Below are positions 11,150 through 21,650 of a stretch of DNA of 64,000 bases, piece after piece. How positions within the stretch are numbered: the stretch's first letter is position 1; each line of letters begins with the position of its first letter. The notes beneath the pieces were generated by a model that saw nothing but the letters and a program-made list of their open reading frames with translations, had not been told where the DNA came from and ran no database searches. The position numbers and the translations under genes were made by a program. Origin of the DNA: Caenorhabditis remanei (lineage: Eukaryota; Nematoda; Chromadorea; Rhabditida; Rhabditidae). The stretch is from NCBI RefSeq assembly GCF_010183535.1, contig NC_071333.1, positions 6,446,587-6,510,586 on the forward strand. Reading direction: 5' to 3'.

Positions 11150-14100
11150 TTATAAGACGGTTTCCTGGGTCAATATTTTTTCATAGTCATCATGATAAAT
11201 AGCCCATTCTTCGAACAATTCAATTGTCGGGTCACCAGCATCAGGCTCAGATATTCCAACGGTGTAATTTATGAATAGGGAGAGGTCCTGATACATATGC
11301 TCTTTCCAATATCGGTACTGGCGTATAGCTCTAACATATTTTAGTTCGGGAATTCTCTGGTACCTCTGAATTTGAAAGCAATTAATTTCAGTTTTCGTAA
11401 AATTTATGACTTACTCTCAACGCATCCAATTCTCTCAAAGAGCAAATTCCTTCCGACATTCTGAATCGACCTTTCTCTGGTAGAGTCAACTGGTCACGAG
11501 CATCCTTGTGGAAGGCGGGATCTAAGTCAAAGTATCGGGCAATTTTTTCGGATCCTGAAAATTTAAATATGTAATCATAGACGAAAACCTAGTGATCTTT
11601 TGAAACTCACTATCTCTGATAGGCCTCATATCCAACATTTCAAATCGACAAAGATTAGTAACTACTCCGTCCATAGTCGCTTTCCAAATAATTTCATCCT
11701 CCTTTGATACATTTGGATTCATTCTTTGTTGAATACGTTCCCGTGTATTTTCAATCAGCAGATATTTGGCTTGTAGTAGTTTTTCCAAAGTATCTTTGTC
11801 AATTTCTTCTCGAACTTTGGCTAATCTCTCTTTTTCTTCCTCCTCAGCAATTCTCTTTGCTTCGAACTTGTTTATTTTTGATCTCTTCTTCTTCTCCCTA
11901 TTAATCAGGTTCATTAACCTTCTTTTCTGAGATTTCTGTTCCTCCTCTCTAAGTTTTTTCTGTTCATCTTCTTCTCGCAGTCTCAGTTCCTCCAATTCCT
12001 GCTGTCTAGCCAATTCTTCTTCCTGAATTTTCTTCTTTTCTTCAATGATCTTCTGTTTTGCCATTTTCTCTTCTTTTTTCGATATCGCACGCTCCATTTT
12101 CTCCTTCTCTTCTTTCTTCCTTTGAGCACGAAGTAACTCTTTCTCTCGTCGCTTCTGATTTTTGTGAGCCGTATCTTTTACAGGTCTTTCTTTTTGTTTT
12201 GTGCTGGTCGGAGTGGATTGACTATTTCTCTCATTATGTCCGGAGGTAGAAGCGCCAGAAGATGTTGAAGAATGTTTGGAGTAAGAAGAAGAAGACGCAC
12301 TTGGACACGAATACCCTCTGGTGTCCTCATCATCATCATCGTCATCAGAATTGTTATTATGCTTATTAGCAAAGGGTTCATTCCGACAACCTTGAGCGGC
12401 GTCCTTTTTCTTTTTCTCTTTATCTTTTTCAGACAGAGACTGACTATTCGAGCACGATGGCCCATCTGGACCCCCTGGAAAGAAAACACATTTATTCACA
12501 AATAGCACAAAACGATATTTATTTGCCTTGGTTAACACATTCATCGATTTTTTCGTATTCATTATGTCCTGAACATTTTTGCAAAGCTCGTGCCGCTAGT
12601 TCTGTTTGATGACGTCGTTCTAATGCTTCCATCTCGGCTTCAGTTGGGTACCAGAATCCACGCGGCTCCAGAAGAAGTGGTCCGGATCCTGTAACACGCA
12701 ACAAAAAACGATTAGCCACAGTCACGAGTGCACAAGTGTTATTTCAGTGTTAATATCAGTGTGAAAATGAGACAATGACCACCACAGTACAATTTGTGTT
12801 AGCTTCAAACTTACCTCTGACGTGCTCCGGGTCATTAACATCGTCATTATGTTCTAGCATGCGTCTTCTGAATTCCTCAAAGTTTTCATGAGAGGGTAGG
12901 GTTCTGTGGGGAATATAGTTCACCCTAAAATGAAGAAGAAATGTGGTTGGGGGACCTAAGGGGACAATTCTTCCTCCTAAACTAATTGAAAACAAAACCA
13001 ACTAACCCTGGTGCTCGACGTGCAACTCCAATCAAAGGAATTCTGTATGGTGGAAATGGGACACGAGCCATGAATTCCCTTTGTGTCGGTATGATGAATC
13101 TTAGTAGCTCATGATCATGAATCCATGCTCGGGGAAATATTCCATCCATTTGCCTAATGGTGCTTTCATGGGATTGGTGACGTCGACGCAATACTGGGAC
13201 TGGTCTGAGACGTGGCGGTGGTTGGGGTAGTTGCTGTTGTTGCTCTTCTCGGTTGACTGGTGGAGGTGCTTGTCCAGAGATTTGAGCCAATGTGTGATGT
13301 TCACCCACCCTCCCATTTTGTACATTGTTACTATTTCCATTCCGATATTGTGGTGGTATTTCAGGAAGACGACGATGAGATGGTCCAGGTAGTCGATCGT
13401 CAAAGAGTGGGGCAGGTTGTCGGGTGAGAGGTGGATGGCCTTGTCTCATTGGATTAGTACGAAGCGTTGGCATGTTAGTTGGGTAAGTCATACTGCTAGT
13501 AGACCTGCCTCTGTTAGATGGTAAACCTTGGGTTGTGAAAGTGGAAAAACGTGAGGATCGCTGGGGTTGCAAAGAGCATCCATTAGAAGTTGAAGGACCG
13601 GATGAACTGACAGTGTTTGTATCAGGTTGGGTAGAACCGGATGTGCTTGTGCTGGGTTGAGCTGATCTCGAAGCGCTTGAGCTGGAACTGGTACGGCTCG
13701 AACTAGCTCCAAGAGGAAATTCTGGGCTGCTTGGCCTTGTGCTATTGTCAGAATTGTCACCATCATCCTCGGCACTGAAATTACAACAATAGAATTCTTC
13801 TAATGTATAAAATAGTAAACTCACTTTGGAAACTCGGTGTACATAATGATGGTGGCACGTTGTCCAGTTTTGAGAAGCTCAGCCATTTGCTCGTGCTCAA
13901 GTTTGTTCAAATTGATTGAAAAGTGATCATCTTCCAGTTTAACCTTTAAAAAAAAAGTGAGATGCTATTTAGGAAACTTATGATTTACCGTTTTCGGAGT
14001 GTCTTTGATGTATTTCTCAAAAGTTGCGGAGAGACGAGGACTGAAAACAAAAGTAATCGACATTAAGACTTTTTTACTGTACAAACCTGTCAAAACACAT

Positions 14101-16955
14101 TTTTGAGAAATCTCTTTCAGACTCTCTTCCTTCTGGAATAGCGACATCCTTCTTGGACATGAAGAACTCAATTTTCAATTTTTTACCATTTCCCCCTTTT
14201 TGAGAATCATCGAGACCGGGATTTGAAACACGTTCTTCTTCGAACCCATCATAATCTTGGATAATTGCTGGTGCAGTAATACGGTTTGACACATTAGCCG
14301 ATTCCCATGCGTCTGGATATTTACGGAAGAAAGTTTTCACTTGATCCTGAACATCTCCAATTAGTTTTACATATTCTTCTGCTGCCGCTTCTGATAAATT
14401 TCTTTTGGCAACAAGTGGAAAGTTCAGAGCGTTAAAAATGTAAGTCTCTAGTGGTCGTTGTTCGGATTCCGCTATTTCCTCCACGAAAAGAGTATTTTCT
14501 TCGTGGCTGATTTGTTCCGACTCAATTTTTGTTTCTTTTTGCGGCTGAAGCTCTTCAACTGTCTCTACTGGAGACGGAGTTCTCACTTCTTCGGACATCG
14601 AGTTGGAGAGAGAAGATGGGGAATCTGAGTTGCTATTCGTCAAGTTCATTTCTTCTACTTTTCCAGACAAGTCGCTTGGAGAAGCTGCCAAAACACTATT
14701 TGGTGAGATTAAATTGGCCTTGCTCTCGATGCTGGGTGGGGCTTGAAGTGGCGTTTCAGTTTTTACTGGTTGAGTCTGATTATTAGAAAAATGAGCGTTG
14801 TGTTGATTTTGAGGAACGGATGAATGAATTTCTGAATAACCGTCGGCATTTTGGTAGACTTGAACTTCACCGTTTGCAGAAGCAAAAGCAGGGTTCACAA
14901 AAAGCGCAGGTTTTGGTTCCTTTTTCGGTGGAATGTTGATTGCAATTTGAGGAGGCGGAGGGATTGGTTCTGGTGCAATATACTTCTCCTGATGACCGTT
15001 TGGCTGATTCGGTGGTTGCGAAACTGGATTGTAACTCATTTGGTGAGGATTAGAAGCTTGCATTCCATTGAACCCACTATGTGGAGAAAGTGTGACCATA
15101 TGAGGGAATTGGCTTGGTGGTGTGGTATACGCTGGAGCTGAAAAAAAACATCCAATGTCCGATCTCATTTTTGTATGAATATAGGTTTTGGTCTCCTCTA
15201 GATATTGTAATTTCTCTAGATATTTTTGGCGGTTTTCTTCTCAGAGAAAAATGACTAATTTCTATATTTCCCTGTCTAAGAATATTTGTAACGAAAATTG
15301 TGATTCTGCTCTAGAATCGGATTTTATTGTTTCGTATTGGATTCTAGAATCTGGCGAAGTTAGGAGAATAGGGGGAACGGAAAAATAGTAGAAATCGAGT
15401 GTACTTTTACAATAAATCCCTAAACCACAAAAAATGATAAATTGAAATAACATTTAGAATTTTTACTTAAATATTAGATTCTTCAGTTGTAATCTTAAAG
15501 AAAAATTGTGTTAGGGAACAGTTTTTCGCTAAACAAATACCATAATGTTCTAAAATATTATAAGAAAGTTTTTGGTTTGTGTAAGAATATTGGTTAGTTA
15601 TTCCGCATAAAAACGTGCCAGGTGTGTGAATTATATCTTACTATACATATATTCTTCTGCAACGTGAGGCTAAATCCATACAAAAAATATACAAAATACT
15701 GCCTCTTAACCATTATTTGGTGTCCGAAAACCACAATGCTTTTTGATCTCATTTTTTGGCCTCCACATTACAAACATAACCAGTGTTGTTCTATTAAACT
15801 GACTGCTTAAGATGAACAATATTCATCTGGGAAATCATTTTGTTATCTGATAATACCATCTCATTTATTTTTTCACATACCTGGTGTTGGGTTTGGAGCT
15901 GGCATGTACATCGGTTGTGGAGGGACCATTTGTTGCTGTTGAGGCATTATTCCTTGCTGCTGAGACTGTTGTGAAATCATTACAGGTGGAGGCATCATGT
16001 TTTGAGAAACGCTCTGCGACGGTAGTGGAACTGTGTAGGCTTGGTACTGTTGGTAGCCCCGGTTCATTCCATATCCAGTTGGTGGCCCATATCTGTTTCC
16101 GTTTCCATAAACTGGAGGACCTTGAAAACTCCAGTTCGTCTGGTACTGAGAATTGTTAGCCATTGGAGGGGGCATATTCTGGTACGTTGGCTGGCGGTGT
16201 TGTCCGTTTCTATTCCCATATCTTCCATGGTTTCCAGAACCCGAGTTATGACCATAGGTTTCATAACCTCCGTTACCATTTGTATGTCCTGATTGTTTTT
16301 CTCCGTTGTAAATTGGATGACCTGCATGATTACCGTGGCCGTTTCCTTGATAACCGTTTTGTTCGTTTTGGTATTGTGCGGATTCTCCAAAATGCTGCTG
16401 CTGACCGAATGTTTCTTTTGGTCGCTTATTGGACAGCATTACCAACTGAAAGAAAAAACACTTTTCTAGACATGCGGAAATCGAATTTCTATGTTTCCGT
16501 TTGCTCATATATCCTTTTCACGACTTTGAACGTTTTCATTTTTATGAGACCAGCTTGACGGCCATCACGCGTCGACTCGCGGAGAACAGCGTTTTTTACC
16601 ATAGAAACATCACATTTTGGTTTCTACGACACAATGTTTTTTTCTATTTTCGGGAACTTTGAAAAATTCTGAATTCTAGTAAGAAAACGTGGAAAAAAGC
16701 TGAGGACCTTATCTTAAAAATATAATTTTAATCTGTTGATATATATTTAAAGACAATTTAAATCAAATGTTGCTTTTTGTAGATTCAAAATAGGGATTCA
16801 ATGTTCCATAAGTGAGTGGTTTCGGATACTTTCAGATTATAGTTTTCTACAAGTTTTGAACCTATAAAGCTGTTACAAACGATCAATTATCAACTCACCG
16901 CTACAAACACCAGCAACAGTAATGTTGGGGAGATGGGAAACCGGAATGCTTTCAT
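11150..16955 (-). CDS. Large low-complexity, coiled-coil protein of unknown function (1346 or 1367 aa)
   Basis: Ten exons join in phase: 16439(or 16445)-15881, 15137-14087, 14040-13989, 13943-13825, 13774-13007, 12924-12815, 12688-12527, 12474-11611, 11554-11415 and 11365-11150. The N-terminus is rich in Gln, Asn, Gly and Tyr (prion-like), then Pro-rich and acidic. The centre is Ser/Thr-rich. The region from 12474 has an acidic run followed by a long Glu/Lys/Arg coiled coil. The C-terminus is a globular-looking stretch (RYFDLDPAFHKDARDQL, ELDALRYQRIPELKYVRAIR). A first exon at 16955-16899 encodes a hydrophobic leader (MKAFRFPISPTLLLLVFVA) and joins the next exon in frame, giving 1367 aa. Alternatively the acceptor at 16446 is an SL trans-splice site and translation starts at 16439. 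Reading past the 15881 donor instead gives an immediate stop, so a short N-terminal product is possible. No known family was recognised. Confidence 0.7.
12475..12526 (-). other. Probable GC-AG intron
   Basis: The exon ending at 12527 is followed by GCAAAT. Splicing there (CCAAG/GCAAAT) to the CCAG acceptor at 12475 joins VNQG to GPDGP in frame. A GT alternative at 12538 (T/GTGTTA) also keeps frame but matches the donor consensus poorly. Confidence 0.45.
15138..15880 (-). other. 743-nt intron of the large low-complexity gene
   Basis: It begins GTATGTG and ends TTTTTTTTCAG. It is much longer than the other introns of this gene. It contains two TTCTAGAA-like palindromes near 15310-15353 but no coding exon. 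Confidence 0.5.
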
Positions 16956-16973
16956 AAGCAACAGAAACTCAGA

Positions 16974-16981
16974 CTTATATA
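16974..16981 (-). promoter_or_regulatory. TATA-like element before the signal-peptide exon
   Basis: TATATAAG on the minus strand lies about 20 nt upstream of the ATG at 16955. That is very close for a standard TATA-to-start distance, so the true start site may lie at or just before the ATG, or the match may be chance. Confidence 0.25.
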
Positions 16982-19900
16982 GTCTGGAATCAAGAAAATC
17001 AGATAAAAATGAACGAAAGCAGCCACGATTGGGAATTTAGTCTTGGCGTTTGAGTCAGAAGAGCGGATGAATAGGATGAAAAAATCGGCTCGGGAAGAGT
17101 GAGAAACAAAGAAGTGGGCGTGGCCAGAGCAATGTTTGGAAACAGGAGGGTCTAGCCAGTAGCTAGATTTTATGCCTACAGTAGGATTTTTTGGGGCTGA
17201 TGGGAGGAGTCTCCTTCATGACGTGGAAGAACAATATGATACAAAAATTGAGTCCAAAGAGTGTATGTATTCTGGAATATAGTGCAGACTACAATAAAGA
17301 TCAAAAAACTAAAAACTTTTGAAAGTGCAGATAATTTGGAGTAGATGGAAATATAAATGTTGTATAGCGACAATTCAGAAGACAGCAAATGCATAACTTT
17401 TTGGTGAAATTTATTTTTAAGCAAAGATTGGACAAAAAAGTAATCTGATGAAAATTATGTTTTTCTACATGCGTGCGTTTCTAAGAAGGGTTTTACAATA
17501 TGTCCAAGATTATTTTTTAACCAGCCTGGCTGCCGCGCCTTCGGCGCTTCATCCGGCTGGCCTCTCCTCATTTACTTGTTCACCTTCTCAGAAGTGTGTC
17601 CGCGTGGCCGAGTGGTCCAAGGCGGTGGTCGCTGCCCGAAGAGGGCAAGTTCGGTTTTGGGCTCGGCCGCCTTTCTTTCTCATTTCTCAAAATTTGCGGA
17701 CATTGGGACAGATGGACAGACTCCACATGCGTTTTATATATAAGAATGATTGGCTTCTTTTTACAAAATCCTGGTTTTTTCACATAACCTATCACAAAAA
17801 CTGTTATTAAAGTTTTTTGAACAAATTGTTTTTTCAAACATTCAAAAAAGTTTCAGAAAGAACTATAACAATTTCAAGATTTATGGAATCGTACCTCAAA
17901 GTTATACATAAGAACAATACAAATTTCATGAAAAGTAAAACTTCTGAAATAATTTGTTATCCCTGACCACCTCATATTCGGAGTTTCTTCTGCCGCAGAC
18001 TACCCGTCATATACAATATTCTGTCCTGGTCAGTAAAATGAACTATTATCAGAGCAGTACTCACAAAGACATTTGGTTTTTGATATCTATTTTGAAAGCA
18101 ATTTTCAAAATTGAGACTGATAGCAGTTTCGCCTCTGTCTCTGACTATTTCCTTGAATTTTTCACTTCATTAAGACGCGAGTTCTTGACTATCAGCGACT
18201 CGTCTAAAGTCATTCAATGAAAAGTTATAGCTGTCAGAGATAGTGCCACTGCTTGATGTCAAAGTACACACAATTTGATTCAGAATATGTCTAAATGACT
18301 AAGTGGTTCCAAAAAGACAGAAATTTTGAAATGTAAGATGAAATAAAAGAGTAAGTTTTACACAAAGAGAAAGTGGACCAAAAACATAAATTTCCCGTTG
18401 AAGAGTCGTAAAAGTTCTGTCAAAAACGAAAGTGGAGTTTTTGTAGAAATTTGGAAAAGAATAATAAATTTAAAGAATGACGTGAAAGTATAAATCATAG
18501 GTGATGTCATGTAAAATCTTACTGAAACATTCAAAAATAGGTCCGTTTTCCCGAAAAAGGGAACGTTAGAAGAACACTAGAACTTCTCAAACTTTTCTGT
18601 TTCTGCAGACTTCAAAGTCGTGCTTATGAAGAGTTTAAGTCGAATTTTAGTGTCCAATCAAAAACTTGTTCATTTTTTTGGATTCTGCTACAAAATGAAA
18701 AGAAGTAGCATAGATATTAAAAAGAGAGAAGCCGAACTGAGTGTCACCACCTATTCTAAAAAAGAAAATGCTGGTGAAAGCAAAATGGGACGTCGTCTAG
18801 ATTCACGGCCCACCACGTCCTCCACCCATCTTTTTGCCCTTTCTGGGGGATGCCGCTCTTTCAGGAAACATCTGCTTAATTCGGAGCTCGCGAAAGAAAA
18901 GAAAAGAATGTGAAAAGAAAACGTTTCTTCATTTCTTAGCGCCGTTTTCAAGCTCAGCAGTCGGAAATTAAGCTGTCGACATAAAAAAAGAAGATTGGAC
19001 GGCAGTGTGCAGCTACAGTAGGAAGGCAGTGGTTTGTACTTGTATCATGTGGTCTCTATGTTCCGGACTCACGTAATTTCTATTGTATCCCATACATACT
19101 ACTGAACAAAAATTGTTTGTGTACAAATACAGAGGACACATTATTTTGCCTTTCCAAAAATTGGTATCTTCGTGGACGAAGAAAAAGAGAACCCACCAAT
19201 TTCGGTGTAAAATAAAATCCATGCTCAACAATTATCTATGGACCAGTTGTTGTAACAAGAACCCATTCATCTTCACATCAATCTATCTCCGGACGAATCG
19301 AAATGTTGGGGAGCAGAAACAAAATCTTTTCTTTTCAGAATTTCAGTCGCAGTGTGAACTATGTAAACTTTCTATTCATTCCCAACACATTGGGAAAATC
19401 ATCATATTTGCAAGTGTATTGTTCTTTAGAGGACTTTCTCACACTTGGTCGTTGTTCCATACAATACATATATTTGGAGTTTTTCATCTATATTTCAAAA
19501 GGAGCCACGTGTACTGACACTCGGTAAGCAGAATTCTTGAAAGTTTCGGAAAAAATATACAAATACAGTTCAATCAGAACATTTCAGTTCTATGTGGGCG
19601 GCAATAAATTTTTCATATTCGCAGGAAGCAAGACATATTGTGTTTCATGCGAGATTATTTCTTTGTGTCTTTCAGAACGTTTGTATAACTTACAGAAAAG
19701 TCACCTTACTCGAGTTTCTTTGTAAAACTATAGTGTATCGTGAGGTTACTGTAATCCGAAGCCCTTACTTGACTCTAGTCTAGTGTCTACTCAATATTTC
19801 GAAACTCGGACCAACATATGTGTAGACTGTTCACTGATCTCCAAATTTCTCCACTGAGCTCATTGAACATTGAACTACACCCTGTACCAGCCATGTGACT

Positions 19901-20623
19901 GATACATGTCTCTGCTGAACAGATGTTGCTGAGCCTATATAAGATGTTCTCCATTTCCCTATATGCTATTCATAAAATTTCTGTTTTTCTCGAGATTATC
20001 GAATATGATTGAAAACCATCATGAACTGTTTTCCCGTTAATTTGATATAACTATCACCAAAAAGAGAAGCACATGTGATATTGTATCACTCGTTTCATAA
20101 TTTTATGGAACAGCTGGTTGTCTAAAATTTTGTGACTTGAAGTTTTGACGCCGAAATGTTTCTATCACTAGTCTCCCACTGACTAGGAAAGAGTATTTTA
20201 AAAAGTTAGAGTGCTCGAGTTTTTTGTCTTCGGTACTAAGAATCAAGAAGCTAACCTTTCCTCCACTCTTCCTTTTTCAATTTACAAATGAAATTCTTCT
20301 AGCTCTTCTACGTCAACATTTGAGTGCTCACGGTATAAGGTTCACATTAACACCACTCTCCCTCTACGTCTGTCCAACAAAGACGATTGAGAGGTCTTAC
20401 TGATAGCGAGTGGTGGCCTCTATTTTATATTTGATAGCCATTTTTTCGCTCAATTATTCAGCTAATTTAAATTTTAAATCTGCTAGAGAGGGTCGTGGAT
20501 GGCACGTATCAATATAACCAATAAATAAAATCTTTTCTTTATGGTTTTTCGGAGAATGAACTCAAAATAGTTTTCCCGTTATTAATAATTTTCTTGGAAT
20601 TTAGTTCATTCAAACTGTTTCAG
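16982..20623. other. Intergenic region, mostly without genes
   Basis: About 3.6 kb between the large minus-strand gene and the kinase. Apart from the GC-rich island near 17.5-17.7 kb I see no splice-framed exons. Confidence 0.4.
17527..17675 (+). other. GC-rich structured island with tRNA-like A box
   Basis: This is a sharp GC-rich patch in AT-rich DNA. The left half has a GCGCC-TTC-GGCGC hairpin inside flanking CCAGCC/GGCTGG-type arms. The right half contains TGGCCGAGTGG, matching a class II tRNA D-arm/A box, at 17605-17615. GGCCGAG (17606-17612) can pair with CTCGGCC (17662-17668), enclosing a TGCCC-GAAGA-GGGCA stem (17633-17647). There is no matching anticodon arm, T arm or acceptor stem at tRNA spacing, so it is not a normal tRNA gene. 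It could be a decayed tRNA, a tRNA-derived repeat or a small structured RNA. Confidence 0.4.
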
Positions 20624-21548
20624 ATGGCATACGAAAAAGTCGCCGGACGTGCTGAAATCATCAGTGTCCATGAAGGACACCTGCTGAAGACAACCACAAA
20701 AGAGGAGGTGGACAGTTATTTAAGGATGTCGGAGTCATTGGCCAATGTGGCACCGAGGTGCTGCTACATCATCACCGTAAGCTTTTGACTTTGAAAAAAC
20801 GTTTGAAAAACTATAAAAATTCCAGAACGGGAAGTTGGTCGAGATGAAAAAATGCATGGTGTGCATCCAGAACTCTTCAAAGATCTCTCAGTTGATGACA
20901 TCTCACTCCAACGGGTATGTCTTTCATAGTTCGACATAAAAAATAGCCCAACATTTCAGAGAATTCCTAATTCTAAAAGATGAAGGATATGAAATGGTCA
21001 ATCCACGCATTATGGATCTGAAACTGGGAACACGAACTCACAGTGATTACATCCCCAAAGAAAAAAAAGAAAATCACATACGAAAGTGTAAGGCCACCAC
21101 TTCTGAAAAACTAGGCCTCCGTCTCAGTGGAGCTGCTTTTGTCGGAAGTGGAGACTCCTTTGCAACGAAGTGGGACAAAGCTTTCGGTAAGCTCACTTAA
21201 AATCAGGAAAATCAAATCCAAGATGACATTATTTCAGGAAAGTCTCTCAAATCAGACCAATTCTTCAAAGCCATGAAGAACTTCTTTGACGTTGATGAAC
21301 GTCAGAAAACTGAAGTTCTTCGTCAACTTCTGAAAATTAGAGTTGTACTAGAGGACAGTACATCTCATCGTTTCTTTGGAAGCTCACTGCTGATTCTGAT
21401 TGATGACGAAGGGCAGGAGACTGTCAAAGTCAAGCTGATTGACTTCGCCAGTATGGCTCGCTCGGAGACCGGTCAGCAACAATACGACGGCGTCGATAAT
21501 GGAGCAATTCTGGGTGTCAACACCCTCATCAAGTTTCTCACTAAATAA
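20624..21548 (+). CDS. Inositol-phosphate kinase family (IPMK/IP6K-like), 259 aa
   Basis: Four exons (20624-20776, 20826-20914, 20960-21186, 21238-21548) join in frame. The protein carries the family signature PxxxDxKxG as PRIMDLKLG (residues 96-104), which binds the inositol phosphate. It also has the SSLL motif (205-208) and the metal-binding IDFA motif (Asp225). These enzymes phosphorylate soluble inositol polyphosphates with ATP. The length is compact but within range for nematode members; whether it acts as IPMK, IP6K or IP3 kinase cannot be told by eye. The start ATG lies directly after TTTCAG, which suggests SL trans-splicing with no native 5' UTR. Confidence 0.88.
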
Positions 21549-21644
21549 ACCCATACATATACTTTCTCATGTCATTCATAATTCTTGATTTCGGTTCTTA
21601 ATAATGCATAAATTCCTTGAAAACTTGTTGTATAATACTCAGAA

Positions 21645-21650
21645 AATAAA
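21645..21650 (+). promoter_or_regulatory. Poly(A) signal of the inositol-phosphate kinase gene
   Basis: AATAAA lies about 100 nt after the stop codon on the coding strand, a usual position for a nematode cleavage signal. Confidence 0.5.

Noticed and set aside
11522..12562. Single long exon as continuously open as the frame suggests
   Set aside because: The part upstream of 12474 reads through an intron; homogeneous acidic/Ser-rich coding only begins after the CCAG acceptor.
17598..17702. Functional tRNA gene
   Set aside because: The D-arm matches, but there is no complementary anticodon stem, no TTCGANTC T loop and no acceptor pairing at tRNA distance.
18751..18951. Minus-strand frame containing RAKRWVEDVVG, reminiscent of a retrotransposon reverse-transcriptase tail
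   Set aside because: Only about 25 residues look similar, no RT core or repeat structure is nearby, and a chance match is likely.
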